A stretch of DNA of 64,000 bases from Nematostella vectensis (Eukaryota; Cnidaria; Anthozoa; Actiniaria; Edwardsiidae). The position numbers and the translations under genes are program-made. The stretch is from positions 6,784,747 through 6,848,746 of the forward strand of contig NC_064044.1 of assembly GCF_932526225.1 (NCBI RefSeq). The letters run 5' to 3'. The notes below the pieces were generated by a model, which saw only the letters and a program-made list of their open reading frames with translations, made no database searches and was not told the DNA's origin. Below are positions 11,309-23,785 of this stretch, one piece after another (within the stretch, counting starts at the first letter, position 1; each line of letters starts with the position of its first letter).

Positions 11309-14300
11309 ATGGCGGACGCGCCGCCAAACTGCGCTCCTTCTCTGCCTGCTATCACAAAAGGATCAGCAACCAAGGTTACAAAAGGCAGAAAGGTGAGACT
11401 ATTCACCTGATAAGAACGTGATTAACTTATTTCTGTGCATCCTGGATAGTAAATCTGGTCTAAAATAGATAGGGTTTTATTCAATTGCCATGGCAGTATT
11501 ACAGACTGAATTAAGGCGAATTTCGTATGACATATGACATAAGCTGTCGATTTTCTTTGTCAAGGAAATAAGCATGGTTTATAGCATGATGTGCGCAAAT
11601 TTAGCAAGTGTGGGGATCCCCAGTGTATTTATTTTTTCGTTTTTGTTTGTTTGTTCTATTTCTATAACTTTTTGTTTGCTATTTCATTCTTTTTTTTTTC
11701 TCAAAACAAGATGATTTTTATTGGATTTCTTTTGTCATCTAAGGCTATACATTAATTGATTTCTTAATTTATGTTTGGGAATCTGGTAAATCTGCTGATA
11801 CTTATTATTGTGCGCAATTTGTTGTTGTAGAAAAAAGAATTCGATGCTGTTGAGTTCTGGTCTAGGCCAAGATTGGCGAGAACGTAAGTATGGAGGGAGA
11901 TCAAGAGGATGATAAAAATGTGTGATAACAAATCTCTTTACTCTTTTTCAGAGTAAAAACCGCTATGGAATTCCCCATATCATTGAACATTGATTGTTTT
12001 AGTTCAAAGAAAGAAATTCAAGGAAAGAAAAAAAATAGTAAACAGCGGCAATATAACAACAATGCTAAAATGAGCAAACAATAACAAAAATAAATAAAAC
12101 AATGATGGTATTCTATAACGACAAAGATGACAACAACAAAGTAAGAGTAGTATGGGCGAAAAAGCAGAGAGCGCAGCAACGGTAACAACAACACTAGCAA
12201 GTACATCTAGACAAGAACAACGACAACAACAACATCATACATACAGCGAAAATAATAACAGCGTTAGGAACAAAAGTTTCAATAGCAGCAACAATGAATC
12301 TATAGCAGTAGCAACAATAACTGCAACTGGCTGCGAGCATTTGTACAAGGAATTGTATGTTTAGTGTTACCTTCTTACACTAAATATTCGCGTCATTATA
12401 ATTTCGCGAATTTCGCGATTTTAAAAGATTCGCGAAAATAACGTGACGCGAAAATTAGGGTGCGCAAAAATTAAGTGAGTACACAAAAGAAGCCTTTGGG
12501 GATTATTTGCCGTTTAATAAGCTTTATGGAAACACCTTGTCTATTTAGTCATCTAATGTACATATAGCACGCTAAAGGGGTGAGCTGGACTTTTATTTAT
12601 AGATTTTAATAAAACCAAATTTAGCCCACGAATTGTTTTTGTTACAAATTGTGTCAGTTTTGATGATTACAGCACATTTTAATTCCACTTGTTTTGCTTG
12701 ATTTTATTATATCAAAATCGCGAAATCGCGAAAATAAAGTGATCTGGTTTTTAGAAAATAGAAAAATCGCGAAAATAAAGTGTCGCAAACTTTCGCCATC
12801 TCAAAATCACGAAATTTAACGTCGCGAAAATTAAATATAATAAGGTAGATGTAGAAGTTAAAATAGGGCGTTGGGATGGGGTGGGGGGGAGACCAATGAA
12901 AAAACACATAGACAATTTCAGGTAAGCGAAGTGGCAAGCAACCCTCATTCGCTCATTTTATAAGCTGTATCTCTTTCATACTCCAGCGGTCTTAAAGCGA
13001 TTAAAGGCAACGAGTTTAAGCTGCCCCTGATTGACCCAAGCAAGGGCAACACCAACCCCCAGGGGCAAACCGACAAGAAGGCTTCTACCAAGGTATGCAT
13101 GGTCTAAGAAATTGTACAGATGATAATTTAGGATACAGATTGCAATGAAGGGAGAGAAGTGTAGAAGTCCGCTCGTAAAGCCTAACAGGATTGGCTGGAT
13201 TACCTCATTGTTCCTTGTATTCCTGTTGTATTGTTTTGTCTCCCATTGGTTTGTCTGTGGTGCATCAATCCAATGTGATGAAATTTTCTGATAGCTTCTA
13301 CATGACCCAATGAAGGGGCATGTGTGCATTGAGTTAATCGATGGGCGCTCTCTTGAGCCATGTTCAATAACACTCCATTTTCATATATTTTTATCACTAA
13401 GGATCAAAAGAAGCCAGTGCCGCCCAAGGCACCCAATGCAAGGAATGTAAGGCGACCATTTCCTGCAAAGAAGCTCTCAACGTGTGAGGCGCAACAAGGA
13501 GCAACATCGGGAGTCAGCAAGGATGTGGCCCCCGATATCAAGCGAAAGACCGGACAAGACGCCGGACAAGCTGCGCATCCCAAGAAGGCAGTGTCACCCA
13601 GTGCCGCGGTCCCGGTGTCTAAGATTCCTCGCAGGAGTCCTCTTCCCGCCATAGCAAAAGGGAAGTCTGCAATCACGGAGAATGGCGCTGCAGTCGCCCA
13701 GCAGCATGGGAACCCTGTGGCTGTCATGGAGGTCGCGGTGCAAGAGAATACCAAGATCCCTGTACCGCTGCGTGTGTTGACGCCCCCCGCGAAGGTGACT
13801 GCTTGGGTCCCCTCCCTGTGTGGGGAAGTGCGTCGAGTCGACACGCCAAGCAAGTCCGGAAAACTTGCCGCAAAAATGAAGGTAAGCTTTCTTTGTTTTT
13901 GCATTTTTTTTGGTGTTCTTCTCCCTCTTTCGTCTCCCATCTTCTTTCTTTTTTAATCGTCATTATGATTGCAGTATTCATATTTATTGATTATACTTTG
14001 TCTTTTTATCTAAAGGAGGTCAACATTCTTCCAAACAAGCTCGCCCCAAACAAGCATTCCGTTGAACAGTCCGGTGCCGTAGTGTCCGGTACCGTATTGT
14101 CCGGTACCGTTGTGTCCGGTGCCAAGGCGGAGATCCATTCCCCCGCCACTCAAGAGATTCTTGCCGATATCGAGAAAGTCTATGTGCACCTGCGCCGCCT
14201 ACGCGATGCCACTTCAGCGGAGGCATCCTTCAGCAACACCGATGTCACATTACCTGACCTGTCCGATAAGGGCGTCACCCGGGCCACCCCGTCCGCCTAT

Positions 14301-17300
14301 GTCCACCACCTGTCCGACCTCATGATGGCGTTCACGGACGACATCGAGAGAGACTTCAAGGCAGCCCAGTCGGACGGTCGCGCGATGGTCCGATGGCTTC
14401 AGCAGGACGCAAAGATCGTCAAGGCAAACTTGGAGGATGAAGTCTCCAAGAGAGATGCCGAGGTAAGGAGGGAATATCCCTAAAGTCTCCAAGAGAGATG
14501 CCGAGGTAAGGAGGGAATATCCCTGAAGTCTCCAAGAGAGATGCCGAGGTAAGGAGGGAATATCCCTAGTTCTACGCAAGAGAAGGGTGGTTCCGCCTTA
14601 AAGCCGCATTGTCACCAGTTTACTTCCGGTCGATTACCTAACAATATCCTATGATTTTTAACGAAAAACGCGAAAAATATTTCAAAATATTGAAAGCAGT
14701 GTGTCTATTGGAAGTTTCTTTGAGGATGTGATTGATAATTTAGAGCGGATGGGCTGTTAAATATCTCGGATTCTTAAAGATTCTTTTGTCTTTTAACGGT
14801 TGAGGTTTCTGTCGGACCTCTAGAAGTAAACTGGTGACAATGCGGCTTTAAAAGTGCCTAAAAATATATATCATAATATGTATTGGTGGAGGTGAGAGGC
14901 GGCATGGTTAATGGAATAATATACAGCGCCCGTCAAAACTGTAGACAGAAGAAATAAGATTATACGATCATTGGAAATACTGGCTTTTTGTTTAAAGAGG
15001 TATTTTTGAAATACGACGAGAAAATAGGCTTTATACTGGTTTCGCTTTTGTAGGTCAAATCACTCAAGGACAAAATCAAGGAGCTCCAGGCCTCCTCCGC
15101 CGAAGCCGATGAAAGGCACCAGTCTCTCCAAGCCGCAATCTCTGAGCTGACAGCAAAGGTTGAGCAGACTCATTGTGAGAAAGATGACGTCATGGTTGAC
15201 CTGAAGTGTTGTCAAGACGACAGTGACGCAAAGACCAGAGAGATTGTCAACCTGAGACGGGACCTGAAGCGAAAGGAAATGGCGCAGAAAGAGCTCAAGA
15301 ACGAAAACAATGTCACGTGGTTGCAGTACGACTTCATGATGATTGACAATGAGGCCTTGAAGAAAGAGGTGACGAGGCTTGAGGAACTCAACACAGAGGT
15401 AAGCACGTAAAATCATCATCATCATCATTACTATTATTATAATAGTAATGATTATTGTTGTGTTGATTATTTTGTTGTTGATGGTGCTTTTACAGATGGT
15501 AATGATGATGATGGTGCTTTTGCTGTTGTTAATTTATGATTATGATATTGTTGTTATTTTTGATGTTAATGATGCACCTAATGATATTGGCCGATGTCAG
15601 GAAAATGTTGCCATTATAATTTTAATGATGAAGATCATAACGATAATGATATTGACAATGGTGATGGCAATGATGCTAATTACTATGATGTTCTCACTGT
15701 AGTCAGCGTCGTCTTTGTCGTTTTTGTTGCACATCTGTAATGTATTTGATGGTGATAGTGATGGTGATGGTGATGGTGATGGTGATGGTGATGGTGATGG
15801 TGATGGTGATGGTGATGGTGATGGTGATGATTATGATGATGATGATGAGTGTTATGGTGATGCTGGTGATGATGATGAGTGTTATGGTGATGGTGAGGAT
15901 GATGATGAGTGTTATGGTGATGGTGAGGATGATGATGAGTGTTATGGTGATGGTGAGGATGATGATGAGTGTTATGGTGATGGTGAGGATGATGATGTTA
16001 TGGTGATGGTGATGGCGAGGATGATGATGAGTGTTATGGTGATGGTGAGGATGATGATGAGTGTTATGGTGATGGTTAGGATGATGATGAGTGTTATGGT
16101 GATGCTGGTGATTATGATGAGTGTTATGGTGATGGTGATGATGATGATGAGTGTTATGGTGATGGTGAGGATGCTGATGAGTGTTATGGTGATGGTGAGG
16201 ATGATGATGAGTGTTATGGTGATGCTGGTGACGATGATGAGTGTTATGGTGATGCTGGTGATGATGATGAGTGTTATGGTGATGGTGAGGATGATGATGA
16301 TGATGAGTGTTATGGTGATGGTGAGGATGATGATGAGTGTTATGGTGATGGTTAGGATGATGATGAGTGTTATGGTGATGCTGGTGATGATGATGAGTGT
16401 TATGGTGATGGTGAGAATGATGATGAGTGTTATGGTGGTGGTGAGGATGATGATGAGTGTTATGGTAATGTTGGTGACGATGATGAGTGTTATGGTCATG
16501 CTGGTGATGATGATGAGTGTTATGGTGATGGTGAGGATGATGATGATGAGTGTTATGGTGATGCTGGTGACGATGATGAGTGTTATGGTGATGAGTGTTA
16601 CGGTGATGGTGAGGATGATGTTGATGAGTGTTATGGTGATGGTGAGGATGATGATGAGTGTTATGGTGATGGTGAGGATGATGATGAGTGTTATGGTGAT
16701 GGTGAGGATGATGATGAGTGTTATGGTGATGGTGAGGATGATGATGTTATGGTGATGGTGATGGTGAGGATGATGATGATGATGAGTGTTATGGTGATGG
16801 TGAGGATGATGATGAGTGTTATGGTGATGGTGAGGATGATGATGAGTGTTATGGTGATGGTTAGGATGATGATGAGTGTTATGGTGATGCTGGTGATAAT
16901 GATGAGTGTTATGGTGATGGTGAGGATGATGATGATGATGAGTGTTATGGTGATGGTGAGGATGATGATGAGTGTTATGGTGATAGTTAGGATGATGATT
17001 AGTGTTATGGTGATGCTGGTGATGATGATGAGTGTTATGGTGATGGTGAGAATGATGATGAGTGTTATGGTGATGGTGAGGATGATGATGAGTGTTATGG
17101 TGATGCTGGTGACGATGATGAGTGTTATGGTGATGCTGGTGATGATGATGAGTGTTATGGTGATGGTGAGGATGTGATGATGAGTGTTATGGTGATGCTG
17201 GTGACGATGATGAGTGTTATGGTGATGAGTGTTATGGTGATGAGTGTTATGGTGATGTTGAGGATGATGATGAGTGTTATGGTGATGGTGATGGTGAGGA

Positions 17301-19891
17301 TGAGTGTTATGGTGATGGCGAGGATGATGATGAGTGTTATGGTGATGGTGAGGATGATGTTGATGAGTGTTATGGTGATGGTGAGGATGATGATGAGTGT
17401 TACGGTGATGCTGGTGATGATGATGAGTGTTATGGTGATGAGTGTTATGGTGATGCTGGTGACGATGGTGATGAGTGTTATGGTGATGGTGAGGATGATG
17501 ATGAGTGTTATGGTGATGGTGAGGATGGTGATGAGTGTTATGGTGATGGTGAGATGAAGACGATAATTTTGATGATATGCTTCTTTTCTTCGTATATTGA
17601 AAATTATGATCTTGTGTGATCATGGTGATTATTATTATAGTCCGAGGCGAGAAACAAAGAAATGGAACTATCTGTCGAGCTTCTGCAACGACAGTTAGCC
17701 GAGCAGACGAAATCAACCGAGGACCGTCCAAAAGGTGACGGCGAGAACATTGTGGAAAACGCCGAAGCCAATACCACCATCGCCGCTACTTCTGCTGAGG
17801 AAAAGGCCAACGAAGACCTTAAGATCAAGTGTCTCGAGCAAGCACTCCTGGAGCGAAACGAATCCATCGCTGAGCTGGAGAAAAACATTGAGCAGATGAG
17901 GACTGAACGAGACAGCGCGATTCTCCAGAGCCAGGGAGAGCAACTCGAGAACCTCCAAAATGCTAAGAGGATCAAGAAACTCGAAGAAGACTTGAAGAAG
18001 AAGACTTGTGATGGGGTACATGTGCACCGGAAAGCTGTCGCTGCGACCGTGGAAGAACCTCGAGGGAAGAGCCTCCGAGACGGCGGATCCAACAGCTGTG
18101 AGCGCCTACTGAAGGAGGCTCAAGTTATGGCTGATGCTCTCCGGAAAACGGACGGTCTAGATAGCGAAAAAGATCTAAAGAAACAGCTAAGCCTTAAAGG
18201 TAATGAGCTCTTGCATCGGAAGATGATCTATATTCAGGTACATTCAGCCTGCGAAGTGACATTATTTGCTTTTAAGATAGATTTACTGTTACCGTTATCA
18301 TTGTGTAGAGGTATGACCCCCCACCCCACCCCTCTGGAATTTCCAACCCCCTGGAAAAAGATAAATACAGTAACTGTTAGGGAAAAAGGGCATTTACCTC
18401 CCCCCCTCCCCTCTGGAAATTCCTGGGCGTCTGAACTCCCCACCCCCCGGAATGTCCAATTCCCTCAATGGGAGGGGGGGTATGGATATTTTCTGGAACT
18501 ACACATTATGGAATTCGAGCAGTCTTTAACTTTAACCGCTGGGTAACTTTTATTCAGGCTTTGTGCAACCGAATCACGCAAATCGGATAACTTTTATCCG
18601 CTGGATAAGCATTTAACCGGTGGATAAGACTTATCCAGGCTTTGTGCAACCGGCCCCTGGAAAACATTTGCCGTTATCTCTATATCAAATAATCCATCTT
18701 CATAGAAGAATGGATAATACATGTAAACCAGGGTTATCTTTTGGCGCCTTTTTGAAAACTGTGTTCGACTGCAGTTATTTATTTTGTTTTGCCGATTTCA
18801 GTGAATCGTACTCCTTCCACCATCAAAGAGGAGGAAGGTGCAGAGGCAAAATTTGACTCTAAAGACAACGAACAAGTCCCCGCCGACCCCGTCCTAGAGC
18901 AAGAACGCCAGCGTATTGTGAGTTCCGCTGTGCGCCGCCTTAACGGCAAACCATCAGCCGCCAAACGACGAAGGCGACGCCGGAAACACGTGGATCTAGA
19001 AGCTGAGGTCAGCGGTCTACGGCAAGAGGTCGAGGAAAACGCGGATGAGTCAGCATTCGGCAAAACGACGAGGAACGTCCCGGTGAGTGGATTTGAAGTG
19101 TTGATTTGAACGTGTTGTTCCCAACAACAGGCTAAAGAAAAGGTGACCTTTAAAGGAGGGGTGATGGGGGACCGAAGTAGAGTATTTCATTCATTTTAAC
19201 TACAAACATGCTAGGGAGGTTAAGCAGCCTGCAACCCCTAAAAAGATCAGAAGTGGGCATTATTCTCTCAATGTGACGGGGGGATCAGATTCAGATCATG
19301 GATGCGCACACAACATGCCGTCCTGCTTGATGTAGGTTGAGAATGTGTCTTTATTCCAGGCTTACAAGCGTCACGTGCCATCCAAGGGAGCCGTGCAGAT
19401 GACTGGCATCCAAGAGGGCGAAGAAGACGAGAAAACAAAACACGACGCCAAGACCGAGACTCCCATGGAAGACGTCCCGGTCGAGCGAGAAACGCCTGGG
19501 ACATCAGCACCGGGAGTGACGTCATCAAAGGAGCAGAGCACCAGAAGGTAAGCGCGTTTTGGGTTTGCTGTGTACCGTGTATGGGACCACGTAGATTCAA
19601 ACGTCGTGGAGATTGGAAGATGGTCATACTTTTATCTTCCAAATCAAATTAGTTTACTATACAATAATTTGAAGGAATTTTGAATAGTGTTTTCATTGTC
19701 ATGATGATGTCATTGTTGTTGCTATTTCTATTATCCGGTTATGGTTTCCCAAAAAAAAGCCGTTTTGCTGTACTCTTTTTCGTGACATACTTTTGTGTGT
19801 GATTTTCAGCCCATCCGACTCTCGCTTTGGTAGGTTCAGCTCCAAGAAGCTTCTGATGATGTTCAAGCCCCGCAAGAGCAAGGGGGACTGA
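11309..19891 (+). CDS. Ten-exon coiled-coil protein, 874 residues, unknown function
   Basis: Exons assembled from splice consensus with phase kept throughout: 11309-11392, 11831-11883, 12987-13092, 13402-13881, 14016-14462, 15054-15398, 17641-18199, 18802-19082, 19360-19547, 19810-19891. ATG lies in AAAATGGCGGAC. Residues 1-80 are basic. Exon 4 encodes a Pro/Ala/Lys-rich disordered region. Exon 5 opens with a short VSGTV repeat and then turns helical. Exons 6 and 7 encode long heptad-rich coiled coil (about residues 390-690). Exon 8 has an NLS-like run of seven arginines (AAKRRRRRRKH) next to a leucine heptad segment, resembling a bZIP without the signature. The C-terminus is basic (KKLLMMFKPRK). 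No signal peptide or membrane helix. No family recognised; a nuclear or cytoskeletal structural role is inference. Exon 7 could instead end at a phase-0 GTACAT donor (18237), but only 18199 is phase-compatible with exon 8. Confidence 0.8.
12376..12841. mobile_element. Inverted-repeat element rich in TTTTCGCGA motifs (intron 2)
   Basis: The left end (ATTCGCGTCATTATAATTTC) is the approximate inverse of the right end (12800-12841). Many TTCGCGA/TCGCGAAAAT motifs lie inside. It is noncoding and sits in intron 2 of the coiled-coil gene. Confidence 0.5.
14441..14569 (+). repeat. 43-bp triplication of the exon 5 splice donor
   Basis: AGTCTCCAAGAGAGATGCCG, followed by AG, GTAAGG and about 15 intronic bases, occurs three times in tandem (14441, 14484, 14527). 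Each copy has the last 22 exon bases and a full donor. Only the first donor keeps the frame; using the second meets a TAA directly after the first copy. Confidence 0.9.
14602..14847. mobile_element. 246-bp MITE with TTAA target duplication (intron 5)
   Basis: Perfect 15-bp ends AGCCGCATTGTCACC and GGTGACAATGCGGCT extend imperfectly inward (CAGTTTACTTC). The element is flanked by TTAA at 14598-14601 and 14848-14851. TTAA duplication is typical of piggyBac and Kolobok superfamilies. A second copy lies at 63339-63570. Confidence 0.8.
15418..17555. repeat. GAT-rich micro- and minisatellite in intron 6
   Basis: Starts as imperfect (ATG)n, passes through a (GATGGT)n run at about 15750-15825, then becomes about 1.7 kb of a roughly 30-bp unit, GATGATGATGAGTGTTATGG plus TGATGGTGAG. 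Variants carry GATGCTGGTGAC or GATGGTTAG. Long Met/Val-rich and Ile/Thr/His-rich frames on both strands are by-products. Confidence 0.95.
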
Positions 19892-20024
19892 ATATCATGT
19901 TGGGGGTAGGGGAAGGGGATTTTAAACATATTTTACTTACGACCGAACAACTAAGAAAACGCCTGAAACATGTTGATCAAGAGGCTGCGATCAGTTGTTT
20001 TACGGCAAAGTCGGGGAAACATGA

Positions 20025-21117
20025 ATGAATCAGCATTACGTGAACGGAGTGAATCATACTCCTTCCACCATCAAAGAGGAGGAAGGTGCAGAGGCAAAAT
20101 CTGACTCTAAAGACAACGAACAAGTCCCCGCCGACCCCGTCCTAGAGCAAGAACGCCAGCGTATGGTGAGTTCCGCTGTGCGCCGCCTTAACGGCAAACC
20201 ATCAGCCGCCAAACGACGAAGGCGACGCCGGAAACACGTGGATCTAGAAGCTGAGGTCAGCGGTCTACGGCAAGAGGTCGAGGAAAACGCGGACGAGTCA
20301 GCATTCGGCAAAACGACGAGGAACGTCCCGGTGAGTGGATTTGAAGTGTGGATTTGAACGTGTAGTTCCCATATACATCAGGCTAACAAAAAAGGTGGTC
20401 TTTTAAGGAGGGGTGATGGGGGACCGAAGTAGAGTATTTCATTAATTTTAACTACAAACATGCTAGGGAGGTTAAGCAGCCTGCAACCCCTAAAAAGATC
20501 AGAAGTGGGCATTATTCTCTCAATGTGACGGGGGGATCAGATTCAGATTATGGATGCGCACACAACATGCCGTCCTGCTTGATGTAGGTTGAGAATGTGT
20601 CTTTATTCCAGGCTTACAAGCGTCACGTGCCATCCAAGGGAGCCGTACAGATGACTGGCATCCAAGAGGGCGAAGAAGACGAGAAAATAAAACACGACGC
20701 CAAGACCGAGACTCCCATGGAAGACGTCCCGGTCGAGCGAGGAACGCCTGGGACATCAGCACCGGAAGTAACGTCATCAGAGGAGCAGAGCACCAGAAGG
20801 TAAGCGCGTTTTGGGTTTCCTGTGTATCGAAACACGTAGATTCAAACGTCGTGGGGGACTTAATGATGGTTTTGCTATTATATTCTCAAACAAATTAGGG
20901 GGAATTGCCGATATCGTTTTCATTGTCATGATGATGTCAATGTTGCTGCTATTGCTATTATCTGGTTATGGTTTCCCCAAAAAAGCCGTTTTGCTGTACT
21001 CTTTTTCATGACATACTTTTGTGTGTGATTTTCAGCCAATCCGACTCCCGCTTTAGTCGGTTCAGCTCCAAGAAGCTTCTGATGATGTTCAAGCCCCGCA
21101 AGAGCAGGGGGGACTGA
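20025..21117 (+). CDS. Second copy of the terminal three-exon module
   Basis: A near-identical tandem copy of exons 8-10 of the coiled-coil gene: exon A 20025-20330, B 20612-20799, C 21036-21117. The intronic acceptor in front of exon 8 is absent here. Instead an ATG at 20025 opens in frame (MNQHYVNG), giving a 191-residue mini-protein if transcribed by itself. Donors and acceptors of B and C are intact and in phase, so exon 8 of the main gene could also splice to these B and C copies as alternative C-terminal exons. All coding differences from copy 1 keep the frame, so it looks recent or constrained. Whether it is expressed is unknown. Confidence 0.55.
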
Positions 21118-21247
21118 ATATCATGTCGGGGGAGGGGGTAGGTGATTTTTAAACATATTTTACGACCGAACAACGAAGAAAACGCCTGAAACATGTTGAT
21201 CAAGAGGCTGCGATCAGTTGTTTTACGGCAAAGTCGGGGAAACATGA

Positions 21248-22321
21248 ATGAATCAGCATTACGTGAACGGAGTGAATCGTACTCCTTCCACCATCAAAGA
21301 GGAGGAAGGTGCAGAGGCAAAATCTGACTCTAAAGACAACGAACAAGTCCCCGCCGACCCCGTCCTAGAGCAAGAACGCCAGCGTATGGTGGGTTCCGCT
21401 GTGCGCCGCCTTAACGGCAAACCATCAGCCGCCAAACGACGAAGGCGACGCCGGAAACACGTGGATCTAGAAGCTGAGGTCCGTGGTCTACGGCAAGAGG
21501 TCGAGGAAAACGCGGATGAGTCAGCATTCGGCAAAACGACGAGGAAAGTCCCGGTGAGTGGATTTGAAGTGTGGATTTGAACGTGTAGTTCCCATATACA
21601 TCAGGCTAACAAAAAAGGTGGCCTTTTAAGGAGGGGTAATGGGGGACCGAAGTAGAGTATTTCATTCATTTTAACTACAAACATGCTAGGGAGGTTTAGA
21701 AGCCTGCAACCCCTAAAAAGATCAGAAGTGGGCATTATTCTCTCAATGTGACGGGGGGATCAGATTCAGATCATGGATGCGCACACAACATGCCGTCCTG
21801 CTTGGTGTAGGTTGATAATGTGTCTTTATTCCAGGCTTACAAGCGTCACGTGCCATCCAAGGGAGCCGTGCAGATGACTGGAGGAACGCCTGGGACATCA
21901 GCACCGGAAGTAACGTCATCAGAGGAGCAGAGCACCAGAAGGTAAGCGCGTTTTGGGTTTGCTGTGTACCGTGTATGGGACCACGTAGATTCAAACGTCG
22001 TGGAGATTGGAAGATGGTTATACTATTATTTTTTCAAATCAAATTAGTTTGCTGCACAATAATTTGAGGGAAGTTTGAATAGTGTTTTCATTGTCATGAT
22101 GATGTCATTGTTGTTGCTATTGCTATTATCCGGTTATGGTTTCCCCAAAAAAGCCGTTTTGCTGTACTCTTTTTCGTGACATACTTTTGTGTGTGATTTT
22201 CAGCCAATCCGACTCTCGCTTTGGTCGGTTCAGCTCCAAGAAGCTTCTGATGATGTTCAAGCCCCGCAAGAGCAGGGGGGGACTGAATATCATGTCGGGG
22301 GAGGGGGTAGGGGATTTTTAA
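21248..22321 (+). CDS. Third copy of the terminal module, altered C-terminus
   Basis: Exons A 21248-21553, B 21835-21941 and C 22204-22321 would encode 176 residues starting MNQHYVNG. Exon B carries an 81-bp in-frame deletion relative to copies 1 and 2. In exon C one extra G in the poly-G run shifts the frame near the end, replacing the usual GD stop by GGLNIMSGEGVGDF and a later stop at 22321. Splice sites are intact. It could be a mini-gene, an alternative exon cassette of the coiled-coil gene, or an early pseudogene. Confidence 0.45.
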
Positions 22322-22455
22322 ACATATTTTACTTACGACCGAACAACGAAGAAAACGCCTGAAACATGTTGATCAAGAGCCTGTGATTAGTGGTTTTACG
22401 GCACGGTCGAGGAAAACAGAAATGAATCAGCATTAAGTAACTGTGAATAAACGGA

Positions 22456-23624
22456 GTGAATCATACTCCTACCATCAAAGAGGAAGGCATTTCTGAGAAG
22501 AAATCTGACTTTAAAGACAAAGAACAAGTTCCCGCTGACCCCGTTCTAGAGCAAGAACGCCCTCGTATGATCAGTTCCGGTGTGCGCCGCCTTAACGGCA
22601 AACTTACAGCCGCCAAACGAAGAAGCCGACGCCGGAAACACGTGGATCTAGAAGCTGAGGTCAGCGGTCTACGGCAAGAGGTCGAGGAAAACGCGGATGA
22701 GTCAGCATTCGGCAAAACGACGAGGAACGTTCGGTGAGTGTATTTGAAAGTGTGGGTTCCAACGTGTGTTTAGTATAAACCCCAGGCTAACAAGCAGAGC
22801 TTGTATTTCTAACTGTAAAACTGTTGCAATCTTTGTTGTTTGACTTTTCAGGATTTTAAAAGAATTTTAAAAAATCGTTCTAAAATTGTATGCGTATTCG
22901 CTTAGATAAATCTTATCAAGAAATTGAAACTAATTAAGCCATGCTGCAGGATCCAGCGCTTTTTTTTCTCGGTAACAAAAGGGGTTGGGAGCGTTCTCAA
23001 AATACGCTAGATCTTCGAGCATGCAATTAAGCGCTCGCCATGTTTTATACTCAAAATTGGGGCTTGTGATGTGTACGTTGAAAAAGAGTCTTTGTTCCAG
23101 GCTATGACGTCACGTGCCATCCAAGGGAGTCGTGTAGACAATCGGCATCCAATAGCGCGAACAAGACGAGAAAACAAGACGGTGCCGGCGTCAAGACCGA
23201 GACTCCCATGGGAGACGTCCCGGTCGGGCGAGAAACGACTGGAACATCAGCACCGAAAGTGACGAAATCAGAGGAGCAGAGCACCAGAAGGTAAGGGTGT
23301 TTTATGTTTGCTGTGTACCGTGTATGGGAGCACGTAGATTCAAACGTCGTAAGCACTGGAAGATGGTTATGCTATTACCTTCCAAATCAAATTAGGGTGC
23401 TGTACAATAATTTGAGGGAATTATTAGCGTTTTCATTTCCCTGAAGATGTCAATGATGTCACTTTCGCTATTATGTGGCTATGGTTTCCCAAAGGTCATT
23501 TTCCTATTTTTTTCCCCCTGACATGTTGTGATTTTTTTCCAGCCAATCCGATTCTTGCTTTGGTCGGTTCAGCTCCAAGAAGATTTTGATGATGTTCAAG
23601 CCCCGCAAGAGCAAGGGGGACTGA
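22456..23624 (+). pseudogene. Fourth copy of the terminal module, degraded
   Basis: Exon A (about 22457-22733) has lost its start: the ATG-AAT-CAG-CAT of the other copies is followed by TAA. It also lacks one base before the donor. Exon B (about 23101-23290) is diverged, with altered first codons and indels. Exon C (23543-23624) remains close to the others. The pattern is decay of a once functional duplicate, though the C acceptor and frame survive. Confidence 0.75.
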
Positions 23625-23785
23625 ATATCATTGTCGGGAGAAGGGAAGGGGATTTTTGTAATTACTTTTACTTACGACCAAACAACGAAAAAAACGCTGG
23701 AAACATGTTTATCAAGAGGCTGTTATGAGTGGTTTTACGGCACGGTCGAGGGAAGCATGCATGAATCAGCATTTAGTGAACCGAG

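Noticed and set aside
13803..14483. Single continuous coding frame across 13.8-14.5 kb
   Set aside because: It reads through an intron with a pyrimidine tract; exons 13402-13881 and 14016-14462 join in phase with good splice sites.
15715..16755. 346-residue Met/Val-rich open frame, and Ile/Thr/His-rich frames on the other strand to 17731
   Set aside because: They follow the GAT-rich minisatellite exactly; a repeat whose unit has no stop stays open in several frames.
18200..18237. Exon 7 ending at the GTACAT donor at 18237
   Set aside because: Phase 0 cannot join the phase-1 entry of exon 8, while the GTAATG donor at 18199 can.
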